This document shows positions 1 through 13,800 of a DNA stretch of 64,000 bases, piece after piece; the first letter of the stretch is position 1, and each line of letters begins with the position of its first letter. Made by a program: the position numbers and the translations under genes. The notes under the pieces were generated by a model. It was not told where the DNA came from and did not search any database. It saw only the letters and a program-made list of their open reading frames with translations. Source of the DNA: Heliocidaris tuberculata (Eukaryota; Echinodermata; Echinoidea; Camarodonta; Echinometridae); NCBI GenBank assembly GCA_025618425.1, contig CM046835.1, forward strand, positions 15,325,200 through 15,389,199. Reading direction: 5' to 3'.

Positions 1-1717
1 TAAGCTCTGAGGAAAAATATTTCCACGTTTGAGACCAAATCGTGTAGATGCGTGCACAACATACTAGCATTGCACTTTCAGTTTCGGCCTTGTCCACGCG
101 CCTGCGCACTTCAGGATTGCCGCTCAGCTTATGAATAATTCATGAAATTTGCGTTTCCATGTGCTGGAAAAAAAAAATTCATAGCCCGGGGGTGTGTCTG
201 GCCTGGGGAACCGGCTTTCGCGCGCTGCTTTCTTTTCACAGGTGAGTCAGCTCTATAATAGGTACGGTACAGGTCAGCTCACCCGGCCATGGCCCACCAT
301 GCGCTGCACGTACTGTGTGCATGGCGCGCGCGTCATTGGGATTTGGCCGTGGATCATGGACGCGAAAAGCACAGCTGCTCTCAAAAAGAACTACCCAGTA
401 AGAGATGAGGAAGATTTTGACAAAACACAGCTCCATGTATGTAGCAACTGATGGGTTGTACCAGCAAAATCGCAAATGTAGATATACTAGTACTAGCCAG
501 CTAGTCGACTATAGTGCATGTGTGCCCGGATGCGTGCGCTATGAACTAGTACATAAACAAAATATAAACAACTCTCGTATGCATGTACGTATTTGTGTGC
601 GCGTGCAATGCTAAACCTGAGCAGCCAGTCGATCTGCGATTCAATTCGTCGTTGAGGCCGAAGGAGAATACGAAGAAAATAGAAATGTAAATGCATGTAC
701 ACTCCACCCTCATGCACACAAATATTACATCTAAATATCTCTGCATCATGTATGTTCATGTAAAAGAAAGTCAACAATTTGCACACAAGAATATGATCTA
801 AGTTTAGATAATTTGAGCCTCGCTTGCATAGTTGAACTAGTTTATGTAAATACCGCGCACGCTAGCTACATGTACATATCATATATACATACAGAGTGGA
901 AAACACGGCTTGCATGCACGCGCCGCGCCGAACTCGAGTATAGTATCCGCAATATTTTCCTTGCTAATATTAAAGGCATACTCGGTAAAAATCTCGTATT
1001 TTACGAGAGTGATGCGCCTCTTACTGGCGGAGTGAATGCGCTTCCTGTAACACAGGTAACGTGGGGACTGCGTTAGACGTGAATCGGTGTTAGGCAAATA
1101 ATTAACACCTGTTCGCTCGCCGCTGCGTGCAACCGCGTTACGGTGTCTACTTTATTCCGATCAATACTGTATGTTAGGTTTTTTTTCACAGACTTGAATC
1201 TTTCCACTCTGTTATGCCTAGAGATTTTTTTCTACAAAACTTGAATTTAAAGAAGTAAAAGAGAGAAACTGTGAAATGAATTTAACATTATGTTTCCATA
1301 AGAAGAGCTCAGTGAATTTTGATATTTAGATGCAGTTGTATTCATGTGGCTTATCTCTTCATTCATCTTCCTTTAATTTATTTCTTCATATCTCAGTGTG
1401 TTTGTCTCTTCTTATATTGCTTTATATATTCTTTTATCTCTTTTTGTCTGCCATAATGTATTATTCCTTCTTGATGATCAAGTTATGTTAACATGATAAT
1501 GTAATTTACTTTTGATAATATATCAATTATATCATTATATCAATAATATTATTACACTAAATATGTTGTTATCCATTTTAACAGTAAATATATATTCACT
1601 AAATCAAATGATCTCTGCTCTTTATTTTCTTTGTTAATAGTGAAGTAGTACCCTTTCTGTTCCCTAATTATTTTCTCAGTTTTCCCAGTTGTAACTGTAT
1701 TTTTTTACTTGTTATAG
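1..1717. other. Upstream intron or intergenic DNA, no supported gene
   Basis: The first kilobase is richer in CpG and CATG/TACATG words than the rest of the flank; 1100-1717 is AT-rich and ends in the polypyrimidine tract of the first recognised exon. Short open frames here show no family resemblance and no exon-like splice signals in a consistent phase. Since the first exon recognised downstream begins in the middle of a protein, this stretch is most likely an intron of the KIAA0319L-like gene. Confidence 0.5.
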
Positions 1718-1872
1718 AGGAAGACTACAAGCCCCATGCCCAAGCTGGCCCAGATGTTGAGATCAAGCTTCCTGTAGACTTCACAACACTCAATGGTTCT
1801 AAGAGCAGTGATGATCATGCTATTACCAGCTATGAGTGGACTAAAATGACGGATAGAGTGGCTGATATGACG
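1718..1872 (+). CDS. KIAA0319L: KIAA0319L exon: first half of a PKD repeat
   Basis: Acceptor after TTATAG, donor GTGAGG. Translates to a PKD N-terminal half: PHAQAGPDVEIKLPVDFTTL, then the signature NGSKSSDD..ITSYEWTK, where PKD domains have G-S-x-S-x-D and Y-x-W. It joins the next exon in phase 0. The AG could also be taken 2 nt downstream (TATAGAG), which would change the first codon. Confidence 0.85.
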
Positions 1873-4800
1873 GTGAGGGATAATTTTACAAATCCTTTTC
1901 TCTGAATAAGTCCTCAGCTTTCAAAGGTTTAATTTTTTTTAATTATAACATCAGTGTAAGTGTATGAATAATTCTCTGCATTTGTTTCAGTCACATTCAC
2001 CTTCAGAATACTTAATTAGTTGCATAAATACCATAATAATATGATTTCCATATTTATCATCATAATCATTACTGTCGTCATCATCATTGGCACTTGTATT
2101 GGCATCACTACCACCACCTCCACCACAATAATTTTCCTCATTATCATCATCATCATCATCATGATTGCCACAGTCATCACTATCAATCCTTATCATTGTC
2201 AGCAGCTGCACCATCACTATTATCACTTTCCTCATTTATCATAATAGCTATGATAATTGATGATGTCATTTATATCACAATAATGCTGTAAATTCTTAGT
2301 AAAACATATTATTGTTTTAAACATCTCAGGGATCCTCATCCAAGATACTCCATCTGACTGGCCTAGAAGAAGGTACATATGTCTTCAAGTTAACAGTCAC
2401 AGATGCTAAAGAACAGAAAGATTCTGATACAGCTACTGTTATTGTTAAACCAGGTCAGTGAACTTTCATTTTTTGTTTTATTCCATTGAATTGTATTGAG
2501 GCCTATTTGATGAAATAAAACCGCAATGAATGTAATTAAGTTATATTATGTATTCATTAAAAAATATAATTATTTAGTTTAATGAATAAGAGATACATAC
2601 ATGTAGATCGTGGCAAAGGAGAAAGAAGTAGTTCAAAGAGAGAAAGAGATTGTTTGTACTGCAGAGGGAAAGAGAGAAAATAGAAGAAATCATAAGGGAA
2701 TAATAAGACACTGAAAAGTCCTGAATCACCTTTTTTCTAATGAAATAGATTTCTCATCTAAATATCCCCAAAGAAGTACATTGTATCCAAGAATATTATA
2801 GCACCTTTTTTGCTTTTGTATTAAAACTCTGAAAGTATAATCGCAAAAGTACAAGTTTTTTTCTGGGATATGTGTTGCAAAATGAATGATGTGAATTAAA
2901 ATCCTGATAAGATAATCAAAATAGCATTTAATCAATAAACTTACCATGGTTAATTATACCTCTGTTAAGAACAGATATAGGTCATAAATTACCCTGGTAT
3001 TGTTTGATTGACAGGTTGTATATTACACAGGAAATACCTTTGTGAAATTTACACAAGCAGGTGTGTAACTGACAAGCTTGATGATATGTACAATACTGGA
3101 ATGAAGAAATCAGCAAGAAATCAATGAGGAGTTATTTCTTGGCCAAGATTTGTAAATAAGGAGGAATGTAATTTACAAGGAATGAGTGAGAAGACAGCCT
3201 ATCATAAGTTTTGATATTAAGAGGAGATGTTAAAGTTCAAAAATTCATGTCCAATCTGATTATCTTCTTTCCATTTTCCCAGTCTATATCTTAGATAATT
3301 ATTATTGAGTTCCTGGACATTAAATCATGTTATGGTTGTATTCTAATTAATATTGCTTCACTGATATATGTTTTTTGGTGTTCCCTGATACATGTGAAAT
3401 AAAAGTTATGTGCAATTTTAGAATGGAAATTTCAAGTTCAGGTTAGTTTATTTTCCACACTTGAATAAATAATACAGATTTATGTATGAGTTGCAGCAAA
3501 AAAGTAATTGGAAGTGAAGTAAAAGTGGATGTTCAAGACATTTATGTTGTTCTTTGTGGATTGATTTTATCAGAGCATAATACTCCACCTACTGCCAATG
3601 CTGGTCCTAACAAGGAGTTAACATTGCCTTCTGATGCCACATCGCTGGATGGGAGTGGGAGCACAGATGATCAGGGTATTGAGGTCTACCATTGGGAACA
3701 AGTCAGGTACATGTAGGATAGTTCTTGTATTAATTTTTATTTTAAAAGCACTTCCTCTTCGAAATTGATAAAAGCAAAAAGAAATGGGTAAATAAATAAT
3801 TTAGAAAATTGTATCCTCAAAAAATCTATTTCTCATTTTTATTTCCTGACTGGATAAATTTTGTTTTGTTGCAGAATTAAAGTAACGTTTAAGGACTAAA
3901 GATTGATGTTTTGCACTCCTTAAAGCAGTAGACTATGTTAAACCAGGTTTGACATGATCCACTTTTATAAATTCCTGCCTTTATTTTGACATCTTCCCTC
4001 ACTAATGTCCATCCTAACAGTGGTCCTGGAGATGCTTTACTGACCAACCCTGACCAGGCCACAGTAGATGTCTCTGGCCTAGAGGAAGGAGCATACGTCT
4101 TTAGCTTGACTGTTGAAGATGGTCAAGGCATATCAGACAGTGCTCAGGTCACAGTCACTGTGAAGAGAGGTAGGGATATTATTAAAAGATTGATAGATGG
4201 ATATTTAGGTTGTTAGATATGGTTTGGGATGAAAGCTGGTTATATATATTTTCCTAATGCATAGTTTTATGGAATTATGAGCAGGAGGGTTAAAAAAAGA
4301 TAGGTAGATGGATAGATGGATGGATGGTTATATATTGAATGGCCTTGAGTGGGATACAAGGGTATATCGCACGAGCTATGAGCATATTTCACGATCGGCA
4401 TGACGAGTGAAATATTTTCAAAGAAAGTGTGATTTACCCTTGTGTCCCATGAAAGAAAAGTCATTCAATATTATTATTATAACTTGTATGAAACCTAGTA
4501 CCTAATTTTCAACATTATATCCTTACGTTTTTGTATCAGTTTGCACATTACACAGACAGAAAGAAACTTATTTTGTCCCTACCCAGACCCTTTTTGACGC
4601 GGTTGCACATCCAAAACCATGAGATATGGAAAAATTACTGCACGGTCATCTGGGTACTTTTTCCCAAACTATGAGATATTGAAAAATTTCTGCACTGTCA
4701 TCCGGGTATTTTTGTGCAAACCATGAGATACACCGATTTTACTTGCAGGCTGAAAATCCTTCATACAAATAATATAAGATGAATTTATATAAAACAGGTA

Positions 4801-7800
4801 ACTATACAAATACATTCTCAATTGTAGGTTTAGTTTTTCAGGGTTACAATTCAGTTTCTCCACCATGAAAGTGTCGCTGATACTTCACTAAATACATTCT
4901 CCTACACTTAAATGGACAGATGGTTGAAAATAGATTCATAGATAGAGATAGGTTCTTAGATAGTTGGACACGTGCAAATACGTGTACTTGGATAAATATG
5001 AATTTGTTTAGGATATGAAGGTGAATAGTTAAATAGAGAAAAAAAGACATTTTGAAAGATAAATTTTGGAGTCAATATTTCAGTTGAAAGAGAAATGAGT
5101 TGAAAGGTAACTATTGAGGTGAATAGTACGATAACTGACCATATTCATGACTATGCTCAACACAGTGGTTTCTTGTTTAAAGCTAGAAGTAGTTTTCAGC
5201 TAATCTATTTTATTTTGATGTTTGATCAGAGAGAAATCAACCACCAGAGGCTAGAATTGGACCCGATCAAGAGATGACACTCCCTTCTACATCACTGGAG
5301 ATAGATGGGTCCCAATCCTCAGACGACAAGGGAATTGTGTCCTATCTCTGGACTAGGAGCAATCAAAGTCCAGCTGCAGGGGTAAGGATAATAAAAGATG
5401 ATGATGATAATGATGATGATGGGTCCCGTCCTCATATGAAAAGGGAATAATGTCCTACTTCTGGGCTGGGAGTAATCAAAGTCCAGCTGCCAGGGTAATG
5501 ATGACAATGATTATGATGATTGTAATGCTGATTATAATGATGTGATGATGATGATGATAATGAAAATGATGTTGATAACATTAATGTATTTACGTAGGGC
5601 ATTATCTAAATACATACTCAAATGTGATCTACATTGATATTAGCAGAATATGTGAGGGTTTAGTTGGTGTTCATTTAGAGAGTACATTTATAGAGTACTA
5701 TTTGCAGAGAAATGTGTATACAAGATGAACATATAATAGAGAGGTAAAGAAAAAAAGGGAAGATAATATTTTTCACAAATAACTTTAGTGGTAGACCTAC
5801 GACAAACCTTGTTTCAAGAGAGGATTCATGTTATAAGAAGATTTTGCCTTTGCTCTTTGCACATACATCTGTTTGGCAAATGAACTATTTTACTTTTGTG
5901 TGTAATTGTCTTTATATTTTTCACATTTTGAACTGGTTTTGCATCCTCTGTTTTCAATGTAAAGTAATGTAAGTGTCCACTAACTCTCTTTGTTTCCTTT
6001 TCCTGTAGGTGGTTGTTGGAAACTCAGATCATGAAGCGGTCCTGCGAATGGTAGACCTGGTCCCAGGCCAGTACAAGTTCACTCTTACTGTGACTGATGC
6101 AAAGGGTGCTTATGGTACTGCCACTTCCATAGTCACAGTCAAGGAAGGTATGTGTTCCCTGTTGCCTGAGTGTGTAAATGCTGAAAGTGAATCAATTCAT
6201 GTGTATAATATTATTGCTGTGTGCCCGGGAGAATAGCAAAAATCCAAAATCCGGTGAACATTTGGAAACTTTCATTGTCGCAGTGAAAAGGTAGAGAAGT
6301 CAAAGATATGTATTGTGATATGATTCATTGATCCCCAAAAGTTGTGAACGTTTCATAAAAACATCCTCTCATTGAAGATAACAATCTGTTGGGCAACCTT
6401 TTCATGGCCAATCAAAATCTTTAATCAAAAAGTTTAAAGTACCACAAATGACTTGTTAATGCAAAATATAAATGCTGGTTCTAATCTTAGCATAATTTCA
6501 ATGAAAATGAAGGATTATTTATGTAATTATTAGGTTTAAATATAGTAGAATATCATCCTATGATGGTTACTTCTGGAAATACATTTGACATGTAGCCTGT
6601 AATAGTTTTGCTCTCATACAAATAAAGAGCTCATGAACAGTATACAGTCAAACCTGCTTTAGCAACCACCTGTATAGAAAGACCACTTATCCATAGAGAA
6701 CACAATTTCTGTTTCCCTTGAAAATTGTTTCTCATTGAAACATGTATTAAAGGAACCTGTTCATAAAGACCACCTGCTCATAAAGACTGCTTTTCCTGTC
6801 TCTCTTGAGCTGTCTTTATAGACAGGTTTCACTGTACAAGCATCATAAAACACTTCATTTTTTTTGTCGTTTGTTCCCCAATATTAGATCCTAATATTCT
6901 CTCTCGGGTTCAGATTGTTTTCGATGAAGATATCAAGGTCTTTACTGAACAAGATAAGGTAAAATATTTTTCATGAAATTTCATTTCATTGAATGTTCAA
7001 ACAATTGCTTATTTGTGTATGACTCTGTGTATACAGAGTGACAAATCAGATTTATCTTTTAAACTATAGGTATAACCAGCTGTCGGGCTTCATTAATGTT
7101 TACAGATGCACCATATTTTTTTTTACCTCATCGTATTTTATATCTCTGATCAAGTTGTATGTGTTTTTTGTATGTTCCATATAAAACACAATTTAAGACT
7201 TTAAGTTTTTATTTCCCATCTATAAATGAATGTACTGGTACATTAGTCATGGTAAATATTACAGTAAAGAAACTGGCAATTATTTTAGAGATTAAAAATA
7301 ATTTTATCAAGTTCCTATGTAAAGGATATGAAGAGACATGTATTTTGAAGACTCCTGCCAAACATCACATTGCCTTGAATATATTTTGTATCTCCCATTT
7401 GCAGAAAGATCTGATAATGCCCTTAGCTGTGATGTTAGGAGTCAACAATGGAGATGTAATTATCCAAAGAATTACTTTAACAGACAGTAACATGTAAGTG
7501 TTCATATCCATAAAAAAATTTGCTGTTTAACCCATAGAACGTTGTGGTATTTTGATGAGCTCAGCTGTAGAGGGTGTTCCAAAAGCAAAAAGTCGATTTA
7601 AGATTGCAATAAGGTATTAAAGCAGATTGTTTTTTCACTTCTCAATTTTGTGTTTGTAATTACCCCCACTCTAATAATGAAAGAAAACCTTTACACCTTT
7701 TTATAATTTACAAGCATTTTGTTGTTAATATTCTAAAATCTAGGAAATCAGACTATATCTACTATGAGTAATTACAGATACGGCACATTTATCGATCTAA

Positions 7801-10800
7801 GTTGTTAAATAAATGACTGCCAAGAAAGCAGGTACATGCTTTTAGGTAGGCAACCAGTGGACCTCTATCTGTAAGCCATGTAAGAAGGACTTGGTAAGTG
7901 AGGATTAATGCCTTACCAAAAGGTGCTGACCTATCAGTTTGATTTTGATCAGGGACCTTCCAGTTTCCAAGACCTGCCCTACTTCTGAGCCATCATACCT
8001 TCTTTCCTTTGAAACAGCTTACATGTATATTGTTGTATTTTTTAAAGGTTAAAGGTTGAATTCCTTGCATTCAACAAGACATCTCATCAGCCCCTTCCTG
8101 GCCCAGAGGTCTTAAAGAGATTGAAGAGCAAAGATATTATGTCACAGTCAGCATTACTCAAGCATAGCATCTTGGAATATGATACTGTCGGTAAGGGGGA
8201 AAAAAGTCATGCAGATTTACTAATCTTTCATTGAAATTTGCTATTGAATTCCTTAAAGATAAAGTTGAGTTCTAGTCATGCGATAACATTGTGAAAGAAA
8301 CTGTCTCAAAGCAAGTGGGAAAGGTTGATTATATATAAGATAAGAATTTGTGTGTGCCTTAAGGTTTTGGAATCACCAAAATGACAAGAAATTCACTCAG
8401 TCCTGCTGAGAGTCACATGCACTACGCACAGAAATTTGTATATGGGACCATACACACATTTGGCCTGAACATTTCAGCTGTTTCTTGTCATAGTTTGAAT
8501 GTTAGGGCATTTGTAGAGCACTCCTTTTCAGGGGACATTTCTACTATGATAATCTTCCAAACTGACATAAAGAGAATGAGAAATCTCACAAATTATTTTT
8601 GGCCTCTGCCAGAACTAACCTTCTGTTTAAATGTTCCGTAACAGTTTCAAATCATATTGAAATGCATATAAAAGAAATCAACTGATTTGTATGAAAAAAA
8701 AAAAGTATTCACAAATATGCCCACCAAGCACACAGATTGGTAGTTGCTTAAAGGGCCCCCAAAATAGCATTTACTTTGTAGAAGTTAAAATAAATATGTT
8801 TGTGATATTGTTTCCTGTGAATAGATTAACAGATGCAATATTTCATGATTAATATTTTAAAGGAGAATTGATATTATAGATACCCACAAATTAGTTTTTG
8901 TATGATTTGTATTGAAGTTGGTAAATGCTTTTGAACAGACAGCAAGTCAGTTTCACTGTCACTTTTTCTTTAAATCTTTAATACCTTATATTTCTCATCA
9001 TTATTATATCCCTACCTTACTTTTCTGTTTGTTTTTAATTTTGCCTCTTATACAGTTTGTCAGAAGAACTGTTCCAATCATGGTCATTGTGATCCCTACA
9101 CTAAGCGTTGTGTTTGTGAGACATTCTGGATGGAGAACTTCTTCCGTGTCAAATTTCAAGATGGAGAAAGCAACTGCGGTGAGTATGGTTATGAAAATAA
9201 GCACCTAGTGATTCAGATTCATGGCACTCAACAATAGATCGTCCAATTGAAATTTACACAATTCATCAAATACTCATTATATCTAAATTTATATTGATTT
9301 GTATCACAGAAGTTATCAGTTTTACAGGTAAATATAGTTTCATTTCTGCAAGTGGATTATTGTATATATGTGAAAATAATGTTTAGTTATTTGTCTTTTC
9401 ATTTTCTTTTTATATATTATATGAAGAAAAAAAAACTAGTATGCTGGTGGTAATCTATTTCCCCCTTTTTTCTTTTGGTCTATCTCTGCCATTGTTTCTC
9501 CCCCTCTCCCCCCCCCCCTCCCCCCCCCCCTCTCTCTCTCCCCCTCTTTCTCTCTCTCCCCCTCTCTCTCTCTCTCCTCGCTCTCTCTCTCTCCCTGCTC
9601 TCTCTCTCCCCCCCTCTCTCTCTCTCTCTCTCTCTCCCTCCCCTCTCTCTCTCTCTCCCCGCTCTCTCTCTCTCCCCGCTCTCTCCCCCCCCCTCTCTCT
9701 CTCTCTGTCTTCTCTGTCATTCTCTTCTTTTTTTTTTCGTTGCCGTCTTTCTGTCAATGTGTTTCCTTTACAGACTGGAGTATTCTCTATGTAATCATCG
9801 TATGTTTTCTGGTGCTGGTGGCTCTCGGTGTATTTATATGGTTTATAGTCTGCTGCTGTGCAAGGTAAGTTGAAGAAGAATACAATTTATAGAGTCTGAT
9901 ATCATTTTTCCAATCATTACAGGCAATTAGCGGTGCTGGCAGAAGTTGCAGAGGTTAGAAAACAGATTTCCTTGATATTCTATATTTTGGTTGCACCTTT
10001 GGACTGAGAGGAATCCCCAGATTTCATTCTTAATCATTTCCACATTTATTTTTACTTCATGTAATTGGAAAGCACAAGGAAAGTAATGAGAATCCACATA
10101 TTTACTGTTGACAACCTTATTGACGGCCCAATAGTTTAAACCTTGTTTCACAGCTATTTTGCCCTGTTAAGAATACTTTGATACAAAGGATTTTTAAACT
10201 CAAGTTCATAGATTCTGTTCATGTAGATGAATCTCAAAATAAAATCTAAACTGGAATTTTGTAAAGGATAAAACTTTTAATAAAGAAAAATACATTCGTA
10301 CAGTCAGATAAATGTACATAAATCTGACTATTTGGGAATTAACAAGCCTATTTTATTACTTACTTTATTTGCACCACACTTTCCAGAGAAAAAGTTTTTA
10401 GGTCGTACGTTGCATGTTCAATTGCAGATGGCATTAACATCTCTTTACATTAAAAATTTACCATAAATTGATTATAAAACAATGTTTTGTGGGGACCTTG
10501 GGGACATTTGATTGTAGGAAAATGTGATTCCAGCACATTATTTTTTAAATATGCATGTTTTAAGTTTGCCATTAACATGCTTCATGCTTTATTTTAATGT
10601 GTTTGTTTTTGGTACATGCATGAAATTTGGTTTTATTAACCCAAATTTTATATTTTGTACTTGCATTGGGCTGTGAAGGTGTCTAATATGCTTGTTTTAA
10701 CATGATGATATTTGTTTTATCATCAAGTTTTGTTGATTGCTTGTAAAAATGCCTTTATGATGTCATGAGTTGACAGCAACGATTATTTACAGGGCCTTGA

Positions 10801-13800
10801 TAAAAGATTTATTAAATGACCTTTACTACATAGGTGATTGAATAACAATAATTAATACTCACCATTGGAAATCATCTAAATCTCAGATCTTCAAAATCAT
10901 TCTTAATTTTAATGTTAAACCAAGCACAAAATTGCTTTGACCGTATTCATTTTTGAAGCACTTTTGAATATAAACAGTAGTTTAAACTTAATTTTATCTT
11001 TTGTTGATTTCATAAAACTCATGGAGGATATATGATATTTAAGCTTTACCTGTAATTGTACAACATTTTTCATATCCTTGTATAATATCTTTAGAAGGAA
11101 GAGAAATTCAGCCAATTCTTTGAGCGAATTCTTGAGGTATTTGTATAGCAATTTTCATTATCACTGGTCAAAGTAGATGTATCTCTTATAAAAGCAAACA
11201 TCACCAATATCTGTGCATGGTGTTATGTTCCTTTCTGTTTTTGCTTTTTGGTCAATGTAATCAAAGAGAATGTTAAAGCATATTTATTTCTTTATTATGT
11301 GTTGATTTCTGGCATGTCTTTATTACCTTATTTATTGTATATCTGTCATGTGGTTCGTGTGTTCACTTTTTCTTTGTTTCAGTACTTAAATAACATGGGC
11401 ATTGTAATATATTTTTAAAGCACATAATTTTTTCAGATGGAGAGTCAACATTACTGAATTCACTTTCCCTTTTTATCAGTGTTAAGACCAAAACAGATGG
11501 TTTATGCATGGTGGAAAGATAAAGACAGATTAAAGGAAGGAGGTGGATTGGAAACTAGTAGTTTTGGATTTCCATGTTGGAACCTGATTGGTTCAAGAGT
11601 AGGCATCTTGTCTGTCCGTGACATTGAATATTTTATGGATTATAATTTTAGTAAGCGACCATGGCAACCAAATTTTATCAAATTTCAATTCCTTCAGTGA
11701 TGCCCTTCCCAATGAAACATAAAATAGCTCGCTTCAGTTAAATACTTATTTTCTATAGGCCTTCAGCTTTCAAAATTTGTTAAATGTCCGTCCGTGACTA
11801 ACCGATCAGGCTCGTCGGTGAAAGCAGTATTTTCATTATTAAACATGCATGAATTTCTAATACTAATAGTTTGAGGGCCTTATCCCTAGAATCATTATTC
11901 TAATGGCAGTTTTTTCATCTTGGAATAATTTCATTTCATAAGACTTAACATTATTATTTATTTGTTTGCTAGCATGTATTTCTTTGCTGCATAGGCATGA
12001 TGTCAGTACTATTTTGTACAAGTAAAGTGTATTGCTTCGACATGTGCATGTGTTTTGCTTGGTTTCTTTCAAAGAATACTTATGAGTTGATGTATACTCA
12101 AGTATTTATATTTCTTGTTACTTGTGTGGGGCTCAGGTTGACTAATATTAACAATTCACACGTCTTTTTATGAAGTTGTTCACTTTTACTTTTTCTTTTT
12201 TCTTGCTAACTATATTTTAATGTTTCTTTGTTAATTTCATTGCTTTATCTTTCTCTTCTCATCTTCTGTCAGTGTCTGCATATGCTTACCACCCTCTATC
12301 TCTGTCCCTCCTTCCTCTCTCCTTCTTTCTCTGTGTCCCTCTTCTTCTCCTTACCATTCCTTTTGTCTACGCCACTATTCTCTCTTTTCATCCTTGCATG
12401 TCTGTCCCTCTTTGTTTTTTTGATGCTGCATTGGGCATCTGTTTGTACAAATTTATTTATTTATTTATTTCTGATACTGATGATGTGTATAAACATTTTA
12501 ATGATCTAAAATGTACAGTGCACAGTGCTGGTCGAAAGTTTTGGTACACCTTGGATTTGGAGATGGGTTTTTACTTCACTGGCTATTCCCCACATAATGG
12601 GCTTGTTTAGGCACTGACAAATTTGGGAAAGGTTTGGTTATACATTACATGTTTTATATATTATATGTTCTGAAATATTCAGGAGTGATTTACTTTAACT
12701 GTGCTTTGTTGGATACCCACAACTGATGAAAATGACATTACAATTTATACAGTTTTCATTTACTTTTCTGTTCACAATCATGAGAAAAACAGGGTATACA
12801 TTGAGTTGTCCAAAGCAGCAATAGTTTTATTTATTGACTATCAAATGTAATATATTCCTTTAGTGAATTTAAGAAGAATTTTTATTTGAAATGTCTATTC
12901 AGTATTCTAGCACTAATGCAGCTAAGACTTCCCTGTTCAACTTGTCCAAGACAAGCTGTTAAGGCTTAGGGTCCAGAGACAGGACATGCCAAACCATTGG
13001 AATTCTTTAACCTTCTTCGTATATTTCTTTTGATAACACATAGTATATTCATACTACATGATATCCGGGATCAGAACTTACAAAAATAATGTGATATAAC
13101 ATGAAATCAAGCCTTAGTGAGCTTAGTTTCTGTACATGAACCCTAAATGGCATATGAGGGAAGAGTTGAAAAGAAGTGGCAAAGAGACATCTTTGGTCTG
13201 TTACTGCAGGAATACTGGATGGATATTTAATAGTTAATTACTATTGAAATTAATCATTTGAACATGGTAAATATATCTCATTTACAAGGCTGTAACCAAA
13301 AGAAGCTGTCACAGTGGTAGATTTTAGCGATCTGTAATTTATGAATCCTTTTTCAATCAATTTTGGATTTAAAAAAAAAAGTGTTAAACCGCCTGTGTCA
13401 TTAGGCTGATTTTTGCCAGTTTCAATTCTTTAATTAAAACCGAGAAAGACAAATACTCTTAAGTGTTATAAATCATTATAAGTAGATTATCTTTATATGC
13501 ATGTACATGTAGTATTGAAATCTGTAAAATTGCTTTGAGAGCCTAGAGAAGGTCATTTCAAAGGAAATAAAAACTGATGCAAAAACTCCTCAGAAATTCC
13601 AGGGTGTACCAAAACTTAACCAGCTCTGTATGTCAGTGGTAATTTTTAGTAAAAGGCTTTTTGTGCTGCTTTTCTGTTAATCTTACACATTTACGATGGC
13701 ATACTTTTCAGCTGTATGTGGTTTCCAGCAAGTTTTCATAAATTTGTTTACATTGTGCAGATACAGCCATGGTACTTGTATACATTGTATAGGTATATGA

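Noticed and set aside
194..1097. Short open frames near the window start as possible 5' exons or a promoter
   Set aside because: No resemblance to PKD, MANSC or signal peptides, and no phase-compatible donor into the first recognised exon.
9436..9873. Long open frames of Ser/Pro/Leu or Arg/Glu on both strands
   Set aside because: They follow a CT-rich low-complexity tract; open on both strands because of composition, with no splice or family signal.
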